A DNA stretch of 64,000 nt. It comes from Akkermansiaceae bacterium UBA4589. Its GTDB lineage: Bacteria > Verrucomicrobiota > Verrucomicrobiia > Verrucomicrobiales > Akkermansiaceae. Below the pieces are notes generated by a model. It had not been told where the DNA came from and ran no database searches. It worked only from the letters and a program-made list of their open reading frames with translations. The stretch covers positions 1 through 64,000 of the forward strand of contig DGJT01000038.1 in assembly GCA_002387565.1 (NCBI GenBank), given 5' to 3'. Shown here piece after piece: positions 26,165 to 35,101 of this stretch (within the stretch, counting starts at the first letter, position 1; each line of letters opens with the position of its first letter). The position numbers and the translations under genes were made by a program.

Positions 26165-27394
26165 ATGATGAATATGGATTCAACAATGGCTAAGCAAACG
26201 CAGCAGTGGGTGTTGCCTACTTATGCGCGTCTAGATTTAAACCTGGTCAAAGGGCAGGGCTCTTATGTTTGGGATGAGTCAGGCAAGCCTTATTTAGACT
26301 TTGCCACAGGTATTGCCGTGTGTTCGTTGGGGCATTGTCATCCTGCGTTGGTGAAAGCTCTGCAAGAGCAGTCAGAGCAATTATGGCACGTATCTAATCT
26401 ATACCATACGTCACCACAGGCAGAATTGGCACAGTTGATTTCACAAAAGGTAGTGGGTATTGAGGGTAAGACCTTTTTTTCCAACAGTGGGGCTGAAGCG
26501 AATGAAGGTTTGATTAAGTTGGCACGTAATTATGGTGATATTAAACCTCAGCTATCAGGAGCTAATCAAGGACAGAAACGTCATCATATCATTACGTTGA
26601 ATGAATCGTTTCATGGGCGTACTAATGGTGCGTTAGCTGCGACTGGTCAGGATAAAATACAGGCAGGTTGTATGCCGTTACTCTCGAGCTTTAGTTATGC
26701 TGATTTAAATGATTTGGCGAGTGTTGAAGCCTTGATTCGTGAAGATACTGTGGCTGTGATGCTTGAGCCTATACAGGGTGAGAGTGGTATTCAGCCTGCA
26801 ACTGCTGAGTTTTTGCGTGGGGTTGAGGCTCTTTGTAAGCAACATGATTTACTCCTGCTCCTCGATGAGGTTCAGTGTGGAGTTGGGCGTTGTGGTGAGT
26901 GGTCTGCGTGGCAGGCTATCGCACCTGATGTGGTGCCTGATGCTATTTCCTGGGCTAAAGGTTTAGGTGGAGGCGTCCCCATTGGTGCGTTTTGGGTAAA
27001 TAACCGTAACGGCCTTAGCGAGGTGTTAGGTGCTGGTAAGCATGGCTCAACCTATGGAGGTAATCCTCTAGTTTGTTCGGTAGCGCTTGCGGTGATTAAT
27101 ACGATTGATGCACAAAATATACTGAAAAATGTAAATGAGTGTAGCTCTAAAATTATGGCTACTATAAACAGTTGGAACAGCCCTAAAATTAAACAAGTTC
27201 GTGGATTAGGTTTGATGATAGGTATTGAGCTAGATCCGCAGGTTAATGTCATTGAAGCCGTTAAGGAATTAATGCAGGCTGGACTATTGACAGTCATGGC
27301 TGGTAATAATACAATGCGTCTCTTGCCACCACTCAATTTAAGTGAGGCTGAATTAAAGGAGGCATTGCATCATTTAGAATCTTTTTTCAGCTAA
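26165..27394 (+). CDS. argD: Acetylornithine aminotransferase (class III)
   Basis: PLP-dependent aminotransferase converting N-acetylglutamate semialdehyde to acetylornithine in arginine synthesis. The 409-residue product has FATGIAVCSLGHCHP, FFSNSGAEANEGLIKLAR, NESFHGRTNGALAATGQ, LLLDEVQCGVGRCGEW and the PLP-lysine region ISWAKGLGGGVPIGAFW. These fit ArgD better than ornithine or GABA transaminases, though members are often promiscuous. argH lies 7 kb upstream in another run. cca follows after 35 bp. Confidence 0.9.
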   Translation: MMNMDSTMAKQTQQWVLPTYARLDLNLVKGQGSYVWDESGKPYLDFATGIAVCSLGHCHPALVKALQEQSEQLWHVSNLYHTSPQAELAQLISQKVVGIEGKTFFSNSGAEANEGLIKLARNYGDIKPQLSGANQGQKRHHIITLNESFHGRTNGALAATGQDKIQAGCMPLLSSFSYADLNDLASVEALIREDTVAVMLEPIQGESGIQPATAEFLRGVEALCKQHDLLLLLDEVQCGVGRCGEWSAWQAIAPDVVPDAISWAKGLGGGVPIGAFWVNNRNGLSEVLGAGKHGSTYGGNPLVCSVALAVINTIDAQNILKNVNECSSKIMATINSWNSPKIKQVRGLGLMIGIELDPQVNVIEAVKELMQAGLLTVMAGNNTMRLLPPLNLSEAELKEALHHLESFFS

Positions 27395-27429
27395 TTTTCT
27401 AGTTAGCCATTCCCCTTTTTTTAGTCTTT

Positions 27430-28776
27430 GTGAGAGTAGAGTTTAAGCCATCTAAAAATCTAAATGCAGCTATGCAGGTTGCTGTAGCAATTGATAAAGC
27501 AGGTTACGAAGTCGTTTTTGCTGGTGGTTGTGTGCGTGATGCTTTGCTGGGTCGTGATTGTCAGGATTATGATTTGGCAACCAATGCTCAGCCTGAGCAA
27601 GTAGAGTTCGTCTGTGACCAAGCAGGCTTGAGAACTCGTATGGTAGGTGCACATTTTGGTGTGGTACTAGCTATGATAGGGGATGAACCTATCGAGATTG
27701 CCACATTTAGAGAAGACGGTAGTTATGCTGATGGCAGGCATCCAGATAATGTGTATTATACAAACGCTAAAGAGGATGCTAAACGTCGTGATTTTACGAT
27801 TAATGGCCTGTTTGCAAATCCGTTTACCCTTGAGGTGACTGATTATGTAGGTGGTTTAGTGGATTTGGAACAAGGTGTGATTCGTGCTATTGGAGACCCT
27901 AGTGATAGATTTAAAGAAGATGGTTTGCGTCTGTTGCGTGCTGTGCGTTTTGCGGTTCAGTTAGGTTTTAAAATTGAGGAGCAGACTAAGCTGTCTATGA
28001 TGCAGCAAATAGGAGGTCTACAAAAAGTCAGTGCTGAGCGTATGCAAGCTGAATTTAGCAAAATACTCATGAGTGATCATCCTCACCGAGGTGTGAGGAT
28101 GCTAGCTGATCTAGGTTTTCTTAATTATTTTTTTTCCGAAGTTTTGGAACTCAAAGGTTGTGAGCAACCTGCCGAGTTTCACCCTGAAGGCGATGTGTTT
28201 GAGCATACAATGCTAATGCTAGATTTGATACGCCCAGATTTTTCGTTAGAATTACGTTTGGCTATCTTGTTGCATGATATTGGTAAACCTAAAACGCAGA
28301 GTTACAATGAAGAAAAACAAAGATTTACTTTCTATGGGCATGATACTGTGGGCGCACAAATGGCAGAGGCAATGCTACGTAGTTTGAAATACCCCAATGA
28401 CATCATTGATAGCGTGGTGGTGATGGTTAAATATCATATGCAGTTTATCAATGTACAACGCATGAGGGTGTCAACATTGAGAAGATTTATTGCGAGAGAT
28501 ACTTTTGCACAAGAGATGGAATTACATCGAGTAGACTGTCTCTCCTCTAATGGCAATATCGAAAATTATGAATTTCTTCAGCGCTATATCGAAGAGCAAA
28601 ATCATGAAATTCAGTTGCCTGAACCACTTTTAAGAGGTCATGATTTACTAGAGTTAGGGCTTGAACCTGGCGTTAAAATAGGTCAAATTCTTATGGAAGT
28701 TCAAACCAAGCAATTAGAGCAAGAGCTCTATGACTATGAACAAGCGCTCAATTATGTTAAATTACATTATCTGTAA
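27430..28776 (+). CDS. cca: CCA-adding tRNA nucleotidyltransferase with HD domain
   Basis: Adds or repairs the 3' CCA end of tRNAs. The 448-residue protein has the class II nucleotidyltransferase motif GGCVRDALLGRDCQDYDLATNA (GG plus DxD, residues ~31-52), the RRDFTINGLF motif, DRFKEDGLRLLRAVRFA, and an HD domain (HTML... LHDIGKP) in the C-terminal half. The start is GTG at 27430. The only tRNA gene in the window already encodes CCA, so repair may be one role. Confidence 0.92.
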   Translation: MRVEFKPSKNLNAAMQVAVAIDKAGYEVVFAGGCVRDALLGRDCQDYDLATNAQPEQVEFVCDQAGLRTRMVGAHFGVVLAMIGDEPIEIATFREDGSYADGRHPDNVYYTNAKEDAKRRDFTINGLFANPFTLEVTDYVGGLVDLEQGVIRAIGDPSDRFKEDGLRLLRAVRFAVQLGFKIEEQTKLSMMQQIGGLQKVSAERMQAEFSKILMSDHPHRGVRMLADLGFLNYFFSEVLELKGCEQPAEFHPEGDVFEHTMLMLDLIRPDFSLELRLAILLHDIGKPKTQSYNEEKQRFTFYGHDTVGAQMAEAMLRSLKYPNDIIDSVVVMVKYHMQFINVQRMRVSTLRRFIARDTFAQEMELHRVDCLSSNGNIENYEFLQRYIEEQNHEIQLPEPLLRGHDLLELGLEPGVKIGQILMEVQTKQLEQELYDYEQALNYVKLHYL

Positions 28777-28812
28777 TAGCTGCAATGAGTCTTATTTTTA
28801 ATTATTACTAAC

Positions 28813-29922
28813 ATGAACCAAAACTTACAAAGTATCCCAGTTGAGCATGATGATGAAATTAATGCTAAAATTTTAGCTATTTCTGAAGATTTACTCCAAG
28901 GGTTTCAAGAAAGACCGTTTGAATCTGTGGCTGAGCAATCAGGTGTACCTCTAGAAATCGTTATTGAGCGTATTAAAGCCATGCTTGAAGCTGGTGTGAT
29001 TCGTCGAGTACGTCAGACATTATTAGCTACTAAACTTGCTCATGGAGCTCTAGTTGCTTGGAAACTGCCAGAAGACAAGCTCAATGCAGCTTTTGAATTC
29101 ATGGCGAAAAAAGATCCTTTTTCAGGTCATGTAGTGATTCGCTCAACTGATAGTGCGATCTCTGGCTCACATTACCGTTTGTGGACCACACTCAAAGTTC
29201 CACAAGGTCGCACCCTTGAGGAGCACGCAGATAAGCTTAAAGAGATGTTAGGAGCAGAGAAGTACTTGCTCATGCCTGCACATGGAGTGTTCACTCTAGG
29301 AGTGGGCCATGTGCGCCGCAAAAAATTAGAGCCAGGTGCAAAAGTAGATACTCCAGCTGAAATGATGACCACAACAGTGGTGGATTTAAATGATGAACAA
29401 TGGAAAGTGCTCTTGCAAATTAAAGAGGAACTCACGGTAGATGAAATCGGTACTGATTTTTGGGCAGAGCGTGCCGCGGCTATTGATATGCCAGTTGAGA
29501 AATTCTTTGAGATTGCTAAGCAGCTTAATGAGCAAAAGGTGATAGGTCGTTTCTCAACCTTCCTTGAGCATGTTAAGCCTTCTCAGGCAGGTAAGAAAGT
29601 CACTCGTTTTAATGGCCTTTTCCACTGGGCTGTGCCTAAGGGTATGGAGCTAAAAGCTGGTTCAGAGGTAGGGCGTCATCACTGCATGACGCATTGCTAC
29701 TGGCGTGAAGGGGGACCAGAGTTTGGTGATGTGAATATCATGGGTGTGGTGCACGGCACTGAGAAAGATAAAGTCATGGAGCATAAAGCAGCCATTGATA
29801 AGCATTTAGAAAGCATAGGTATCCCTGTTAATTATACAAATGTTTTTTGGGGAGGCAGGTCAGAAATTAAGCCTTCAGAAATATCGCCAGTCATCTTTGA
29901 CGAGTGGCACGCTAAATACTAG
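28813..29922 (+). CDS. Siroheme decarboxylase-like protein, AhbA/AhbB (NirDL) type two-domain fusion
   Basis: A 369-residue protein made of two Lrp/AsnC-type halves. Each has a winged-helix segment (EDLLQGFQERPFESVAEQSGVPLEIVIERIKAMLEAGVIRR, ~27-67; a second at ~195-245) followed by an AsnC-like alpha-beta domain. The motif RHHCMTHCYWREGGP near residue 290 is like the conserved His/Tyr region of siroheme decarboxylases, which convert siroheme to didecarbosiroheme in alternative haem or haem d1 synthesis. Such proteins are often misannotated as Lrp regulators. No other ahb or nir genes are nearby, so substrate and pathway remain open. Confidence 0.65.
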   Translation: MNQNLQSIPVEHDDEINAKILAISEDLLQGFQERPFESVAEQSGVPLEIVIERIKAMLEAGVIRRVRQTLLATKLAHGALVAWKLPEDKLNAAFEFMAKKDPFSGHVVIRSTDSAISGSHYRLWTTLKVPQGRTLEEHADKLKEMLGAEKYLLMPAHGVFTLGVGHVRRKKLEPGAKVDTPAEMMTTTVVDLNDEQWKVLLQIKEELTVDEIGTDFWAERAAAIDMPVEKFFEIAKQLNEQKVIGRFSTFLEHVKPSQAGKKVTRFNGLFHWAVPKGMELKAGSEVGRHHCMTHCYWREGGPEFGDVNIMGVVHGTEKDKVMEHKAAIDKHLESIGIPVNYTNVFWGGRSEIKPSEISPVIFDEWHAKY

Positions 29923-29955
29923 TTTAGCAACGAGCTCTTATCTTCAATTATTATC

Positions 29956-30657
29956 ATGAAAGCAAAAATTTTAATTATTGAAGATGAGCAGCATATTGCT
30001 GAACTTATTGAGCTATCGTTGCTGCCAGCTGGTTATGAAACTCAGCTGGTGCATCATGGCTTAGACGCACAAAAAGCCATAACTCAATTTAAACCTGATT
30101 TAGTGGTTTTAGATTGGATGCTACCTGGCAAGGAGGGTATTCAAATTTTGAAAGAGTTACGTGAAGACTCTCAATCTAGTGATGTAGGAGTTCTTATGTT
30201 AAGCGCCCTAGATCAAGTTGATAATAAAGTACAGGGTTTAGAGCGAGGCGCTGATGACTATATGGCTAAACCATTTAGCCCCAAAGAGCTTTTATTAAGA
30301 GTGCAAGCGATTCTAAGGCGCAGAGAAGCGACTAGCTCAGATACATCTGAGTCTAACCTGAATCAAGTCTCTTGCGCAGATGGTGCGAGCTTTGATAGAA
30401 ACAAAATGGACTTCATTATTGATAATGAGCCTGCTTATTTAACTATTACAGAATATAAGTTACTTTGGTATTTATTCAAAAAAAGTCCAAAAATTATTAC
30501 TCGAGATGAGCTACTCAAAGAAGTATGGGGTTATAGCGAAGGAGTGTACAGTCGTACTTTAGATACTCATATCCGCCGTGTCCGTCAGAAATTAGGACGC
30601 TTTTCACATCTAGTGCAAACTGTAAGAGGTGAGGGCTATCAATGGCAAAGCAGTTAA
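29956..30657 (+). CDS. OmpR/PhoB-family response regulator
   Basis: A 233-residue two-component regulator with receiver domain (phospho-acceptor D53 in VVLDWMLPGKEG; conserved K in AKPFSPKEL) and a C-terminal winged helix (ITRDELLKEVWGY, RTLDTHIRRVRQKLG). It resembles PhoB. The downstream kinase gene overlaps by 16 bp. The stimulus cannot be told: no phosphate-transport genes are in view. Confidence 0.92.
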   Translation: MKAKILIIEDEQHIAELIELSLLPAGYETQLVHHGLDAQKAITQFKPDLVVLDWMLPGKEGIQILKELREDSQSSDVGVLMLSALDQVDNKVQGLERGADDYMAKPFSPKELLLRVQAILRRREATSSDTSESNLNQVSCADGASFDRNKMDFIIDNEPAYLTITEYKLLWYLFKKSPKIITRDELLKEVWGYSEGVYSRTLDTHIRRVRQKLGRFSHLVQTVRGEGYQWQSS

Positions 30658-31943
30658 TTATGATTTGGTCAGTTATTCTTTTAAGCCTTATTTTAGCAGG
30701 TATAGCTATACAGCTCAAAGCTAAGCTCAAGCGCTTACGTGCAGAAAATAGAGAGCTAAAAATACTTGATACGGAGAATAAAGAGCAATTACATAGTCAA
30801 AAATTTAATTGTTTAGATGCTTTTCCTGAAGTGATTTTAGTGGTGAATAAATCATTACAATTAGTCTATATTCACCCATTGGCACAGCTACTTTTTTCAC
30901 AAAGTGAATGGAGTGCGGAAAAATTAGTAGATATTAAGCAAACCTTAATTGAAGGCAAGGTTGGCATAGGTATCAAAGAGGTCATTCTAGTCTCTGAATT
31001 TATGCAATGGATTGAAGAGCAAATTCAACAAGAAGTAGAGCATTGTGAGAAAGATTTTGTTTTGTCGGCACAAGCTTCTTCGTGGTTAAAAAGTGAGGGT
31101 GCAGATGGTGAAACAGCTTGGCTTCTAAGGGTTGCAAAATTACCTGAATACCTCATGAAACAAGAAGATTACTACTTGGTTCATATTCATGAAAAAACCG
31201 AAGACTGGAGGCTGCAACAGACAAGACAAGATTTTATTGCGCATGCGTCACATGAACTCAAAACACCACTGACTATTTTGCTAGGTTATTTAGAAATTCT
31301 TACCGAAAATGGAAGTAACTACGGAGTAAACAAACAAGGTAAAGAGTTATTGGACACAGCTTATCAGCAGGGAGAAAAACTCCAGCTCCTCACGCAGCAG
31401 ATGTTAAATCTCTCCAAATTTGAATCAAGTAAAGAGAGTATGCTCACTATTGAGGATATTAAAATCAAAGATATCTTTGAACAAGTGCAGAAAGATTTGC
31501 AGTCCCTGATTAAAAAGCAAGATGTTAAGCTAAGTTTCACCACAGAAGGTAACATCACAAAAAATATAACCATCAAAGGAGATAATTTTTACTGGCAACA
31601 AATTATCTATAATTTATTTGAAAATGCTCTTAAGCAAAATAAAACAGGTGCATTAAAAATTGAGCTCAATGTAAAAGAAGAGGACGAGCACCTTATTATT
31701 TCAGTCATTGATAACGGTGTAGGTATCAGCTCTATGGATGTACCTTATATCTTTAATCGTTTTTACAGTGTAGATAAAAATTATACTGGAACCAAGCTCA
31801 GAGGTGCAGGACTAGGACTAAGTATAGTTAAAAGGGCTTTATTAGCCCATAATGCTCATATTGAAGTAGAATCAATACCAGGTGAGCGCACAGCATTTAT
31901 GATTTATTTAGATAATAAATTTAAGGCAACAAAAGAAGATTAA
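30642..31943 (+). CDS. PhoR-like sensor histidine kinase
   Basis: A 433-residue membrane sensor. One N-terminal transmembrane helix (~5-27) is followed by a short coiled coil and a PAS-like domain (~50-190). The dimerisation domain has phospho-acceptor H204 (HASHELKTPLTILLGYLEIL), and a HATPase domain follows (NLFENALKQN, DNGVGISSMD, GAGLGLSIVK). There is no periplasmic sensory loop, so the signal is likely cytoplasmic or relayed by a partner. It overlaps the regulator gene upstream and its stop overlaps the convergent pta stop by 4 bp. An alternative ATG lies at 30660. Confidence 0.9.
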   Translation: MAKQLIMIWSVILLSLILAGIAIQLKAKLKRLRAENRELKILDTENKEQLHSQKFNCLDAFPEVILVVNKSLQLVYIHPLAQLLFSQSEWSAEKLVDIKQTLIEGKVGIGIKEVILVSEFMQWIEEQIQQEVEHCEKDFVLSAQASSWLKSEGADGETAWLLRVAKLPEYLMKQEDYYLVHIHEKTEDWRLQQTRQDFIAHASHELKTPLTILLGYLEILTENGSNYGVNKQGKELLDTAYQQGEKLQLLTQQMLNLSKFESSKESMLTIEDIKIKDIFEQVQKDLQSLIKKQDVKLSFTTEGNITKNITIKGDNFYWQQIIYNLFENALKQNKTGALKIELNVKEEDEHLIISVIDNGVGISSMDVPYIFNRFYSVDKNYTGTKLRGAGLGLSIVKRALLAHNAHIEVESIPGERTAFMIYLDNKFKATKED

Positions 31944-32974
31944 TCTCTATTGAGTAAAGACTGAGTCGCTGCAAGAATAGTAGTGCCAAATAATTGCTCG
32001 GTAGTTGCTGTTTTAGGAATGATGGCAATAGAACGTGATAAGCCCATCATTAAATGACCATAAACATTAAGTTTTCCCACATGTTCAAGAGCTTTTAACG
32101 TAATATGAGCGGAATCTAAATTAGGGAAAATAAGTACATCTGCTTGCTTTGGTTTACGTAGTAAAAGTGAGTCTGATTTTGCGGCGGCGGCGTCGGCATC
32201 GATGGCAACATCAAATTGAACTTCACCAAAACATTCAATAGGCCATTCAAACTCTGCTGTGCGTTGGCGAATGAAGCTCGTAGCAGCTTGCATTTTTTTA
32301 GATGACTCAGTAGGGTATGAACCTTGATTTGAATGTGAGAGTAAGGCCACTTTAGCTTTTTCTTCGAGGAAGTGATGTGCCATTTTACCGACTTCTTCGG
32401 TCATCATAATTAAATCTTCAACACTAGGATCAGGAATTACATTAGCATCAGATAAGAACAAGAGGCCTTGTTTATTAATATCTGCAATACTTTTACCCTC
32501 GAGGATATTAAGTGCAAAAATATTATTATGCTTATTAGTAGGCTTAATCATGAGCTGGGCAGATCGACTCATACTAGCATTACCTAGTATATTTCCACCA
32601 ACAACAAGATCAGCTGCACCATACTGTACCATTAAGCAGGCAAAGTTTTGTGGTTTAGCGACCGTTTCCATAAGATTGCTTATGGGTCTATTTCTAAATC
32701 TTTCAGACCTTTCAAAGTATTGAGCAAACAGAGATAAATCTTCTGCATTTTTAGGGTTAATGAGACGTAAAAACTGGAGAGATATATTATGCTCTTTTGC
32801 TAAGTCTTTAATTTTTTGTACATCCCCAAATAGAATTGGAGCCGCAATTTCTTGTTTTACAAGCTCTTGAGCGACAAGTAATACTCGCAAGTCTTCTCCT
32901 TCAGAAAAAATAACCCTGCGGGGATGGTTTTTGATGCGAATAATTTGTTTATTAACAAAAGGAGTTGTCTGCAT
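31940..32974 (-). CDS. pta: Phosphate acetyltransferase family protein
   Basis: A 344-residue enzyme of the Pta/PTB family, interconverting acetyl-CoA and acetyl phosphate. Visible family segments are RRVIFSEGEDLRVLLVAQELV, the central QYGAADLVVGGN, FLSDANVIPDPSVEDL, VALLSHSNQGSYP and the C-terminal LFGTTILAATQSLL. It is a stand-alone catalytic domain. These segments also resemble the Pta-like C-terminus of NADP-malic enzymes, so the exact acyl substrate is not certain. No ackA is adjacent. Convergent with the histidine kinase gene, with overlapping stop codons. Confidence 0.75.
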   Translation of the reverse strand: MQTTPFVNKQIIRIKNHPRRVIFSEGEDLRVLLVAQELVKQEIAAPILFGDVQKIKDLAKEHNISLQFLRLINPKNAEDLSLFAQYFERSERFRNRPISNLMETVAKPQNFACLMVQYGAADLVVGGNILGNASMSRSAQLMIKPTNKHNNIFALNILEGKSIADINKQGLLFLSDANVIPDPSVEDLIMMTEEVGKMAHHFLEEKAKVALLSHSNQGSYPTESSKKMQAATSFIRQRTAEFEWPIECFGEVQFDVAIDADAAAAKSDSLLLRKPKQADVLIFPNLDSAHITLKALEHVGKLNVYGHLMMGLSRSIAIIPKTATTEQLFGTTILAATQSLLNRD

Positions 32975-33108
32975 AATAATTTAAAGAGCTATGATTATGA
33001 ATAAAAGGCACAAGAATACAATTTATTTTTAGTTTTTTCAAAAGAAAGAGGTTGATTTATTATATTCGATAGATATGGTTATTGTTAATAAATATTACAG
33101 TTTTTGCA

Positions 33109-33924
33109 ATGAATATTCTAAAAATAGCTTTTTTCTCCATCATTTTCTTAGCTTCTCTGGCTACAATTTACTTCTTAAATAGTTATAAATTAGATTTAGA
33201 GGTAACGCTTGCTAATTTAGAGACTACTTCAAAAAATAATATGAAGTTAGCAGACAATAAGAGTCAGTTAGAAACTCAAAACGCGGAACTTGAGGTAAGT
33301 ATTGCTGATATTAAAGTAGATGAAAAGCTGACTTTAGAAAAAATTACTGATGTGAATGCTCAGTTTGCTGGTACAAGTGCTGAGTTGAAAGCTTTGATAG
33401 CTAAGACTAAGGCTGAACAGCCTCAAGCTAAGAGTATTTTGGATCAACTAGCTGAATATGAAGCCAATAGTAGTAAAATAAATAAATTGAAAAGATACTC
33501 TAGTCAAATTAAAGATTTAAATGAAGAACTTCAAGAAGCTCAAGCTAAAGCAGCTACAGCAACAGCAGTTAATCAAAGTTTGGCCGCAGTTAATGAAACG
33601 AATGAACTTATCATCAATTTATTCAAAACCTCAACCGTGCAGGATAATTTTAAAGCTCAAATTACAGAAATTGTTCCTAACTGGAAGGTGGTTTTATTAG
33701 ATGCTGGGTTTCATGAAGACAGATTGTCACCCGACACTAAACTAGTAGTAGTTAGAGATGGTAAAAAAATAGCAGATTTAATTGTATCTAGAGTTACAAA
33801 AGACAAATCTGTAGCTTCCGTAGAAAAGTATTACACAGTAATCAATGAATTGGGCGAAGAGCAAGAGGCTCAAATTAGCATAGGAGATAAAGTAGTAGGA
33901 GCCAGCTCTGAAGACGCAGCTTAA
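33109..33924 (+). CDS. Membrane-anchored coiled-coil protein, first of a pair
   Basis: A 271-residue protein of unknown function. An N-terminal hydrophobic helix (residues ~4-23) is followed by a long heptad-rich coiled coil (~30-170) rich in Glu, Lys, Ala and Leu. A small C-terminal beta-rich domain (~185-271) contains DTKLVVVRDGKKIADLIVSRVTKDKSVA. I chose the ATG at 33109, since an earlier TTG at 33082 would only add residues ahead of the signal anchor. The next gene has the same architecture and a comparable C-terminal domain, so the two may form a heteromeric structure at the envelope. Confidence 0.65.
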   Translation: MNILKIAFFSIIFLASLATIYFLNSYKLDLEVTLANLETTSKNNMKLADNKSQLETQNAELEVSIADIKVDEKLTLEKITDVNAQFAGTSAELKALIAKTKAEQPQAKSILDQLAEYEANSSKINKLKRYSSQIKDLNEELQEAQAKAATATAVNQSLAAVNETNELIINLFKTSTVQDNFKAQITEIVPNWKVVLLDAGFHEDRLSPDTKLVVVRDGKKIADLIVSRVTKDKSVASVEKYYTVINELGEEQEAQISIGDKVVGASSEDAA

Positions 33925-33937
33925 TTAAAAAAGATTT

Positions 33938-34783
33938 ATGATGAAAACAATAACTTTAACCATGGCTATTATCGCTATTTTAGCGGTTGTGGCTTCAGGC
34001 GTATTTTTTAAATTATTTGCTGATAATGCTGAAGCAAAAAAAGCGCAGCTAATAAAAGAGCAAGTAAAAAGTAAAACTTTAACCAAATCTATTGATAAGC
34101 TTGAAGACGCTCAAGCAGATTTAGAAAAAGAAGAAGAGCAAGCTAATAGATCTTTATCAAACACAAAAGGTCAACTTGCTAAAGCTCAAGAAAATTTAAA
34201 AGATAAGGAGAAAGAGTTAAAAGAGCAGCAAATTGTTTTTGAAGACTTTTCTAAAAATAGTGCTGCTAAAGAATCTGAACTCGCGAGACTTAATGAAGAC
34301 TTTAAAGATTTAAAAGATGAATTAGAAGACTCATCACTCAACTTAAGTGGATTAGACGCTAAAATCACAAAAATGGAAATCAATATTGACGACTTAGATG
34401 ATCAAATAGATGCAAGAAATCAACAGCTTGCAGAATTAGATGTTGTGAAGTCGGAACTAAAAGATAAATATACTAAGCTCAATACAGAAAAACTTGAAAT
34501 TATTAACTCATTTGATGCTTCGACTATTGAATTGAGACTCAACAGTTTTGATTTAAACTGGGGGTTAGCAACGTTGACGGCTAAAAAATTAACAGGCTTA
34601 AAAGTCGGTGATGTGTTAGCTGTAGATTTAGGAACAGGAGATAGCTTAGGTATTAAACGTTCTTTTATTTTAAGAGTTAGCACTATAGATAATAATAATG
34701 TTGTTGCTCAATTTGTTACGGAAGATGCATCCTTAAAACAAAGTTTAGCTATAGGTCAAAAAGCGTCATTGATTAAAATTTAA
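33938..34783 (+). CDS. Membrane-anchored coiled-coil protein, second of a pair
   Basis: A 281-residue protein. Hydrophobic anchor at residues ~5-25, coiled coil from ~30 to ~190 (KLEDAQADLEKEEEQ, LARLNEDFKDLKDELEDS, LDDQIDARNQQLAELD), then a ~85-residue C-terminal domain. Its VGDVLAVDLGTGDSLGIKRSFILRVSTID parallels the end of the upstream protein. The two genes are 13 bp apart. No enzymatic motif is seen. They are probably paralogues from a duplication. The C-terminal domain has the look of a small beta-barrel, which is inference. Confidence 0.65.
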   Translation: MMKTITLTMAIIAILAVVASGVFFKLFADNAEAKKAQLIKEQVKSKTLTKSIDKLEDAQADLEKEEEQANRSLSNTKGQLAKAQENLKDKEKELKEQQIVFEDFSKNSAAKESELARLNEDFKDLKDELEDSSLNLSGLDAKITKMEINIDDLDDQIDARNQQLAELDVVKSELKDKYTKLNTEKLEIINSFDASTIELRLNSFDLNWGLATLTAKKLTGLKVGDVLAVDLGTGDSLGIKRSFILRVSTIDNNNVVAQFVTEDASLKQSLAIGQKASLIKI

Positions 34784-34797
34784 TCGTTATTTGACAG

Positions 34798-35046
34798 TTG
34801 AAAAAACATACTTGGCACGAAGTACTAGACCAAGATCAGGTCATGTATTATGAAGCGACTCACCATGCCGGAGCTTGGAAATTACGCACGACTTTAAAAG
34901 AGGATGAGGATTGGACTTACCATGATACCATCTCTAAAGAAAATTTATTAAAGCTTCGTGAAATCCTATGGAATAAATATCAGCGAGGCCGTGGGTCTCA
35001 TGCTATTATAGCCAAGTTAGATAAGCAAATAGCCAAATTAGATTAA
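34798..35046 (+). CDS. Small conserved-looking protein, unknown function
   Basis: An 82-residue soluble protein starting with TTG at 34798, 14 bp after the coiled-coil gene. It is rich in aromatic and charged residues (WHEVLDQDQVMYYEATHHAGAW, DEDWTYHDTISKENLLKLREILWNKYQRGRG). The pattern looks like a compact alpha-beta fold with a C-terminal helix. No domain is recognised. Spacing suggests it belongs to the transcript of the coiled-coil pair. Confidence 0.55.
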   Translation: MKKHTWHEVLDQDQVMYYEATHHAGAWKLRTTLKEDEDWTYHDTISKENLLKLREILWNKYQRGRGSHAIIAKLDKQIAKLD

Positions 35047-35065
35047 GTTACCCATAATGACTTAG

Positions 35066-35078
35066 TTGACATTTGTCA
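35066..35078 (+). promoter_or_regulatory. TTGACA box and small palindrome before bioA
   Basis: A consensus -35 hexamer TTGACA (35066-35071) forms part of the perfect palindrome TGACATTTGTCA (35067-35078), 24 bp before the bioA ATG. No good -10 lies at the proper distance, so the promoter is doubtful. The palindrome could be an operator. It does not resemble the known BirA operator. Confidence 0.3.
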
Positions 35079-35101
35079 GCTTATTTTGCAAGCTCCCACC
35101 T

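Noticed and set aside
28813..29922. Plain Lrp/AsnC transcription regulator
   Set aside because: The protein has two Lrp-like halves and an HCYWR motif, which fits siroheme-decarboxylase-type proteins better than a one-domain regulator.
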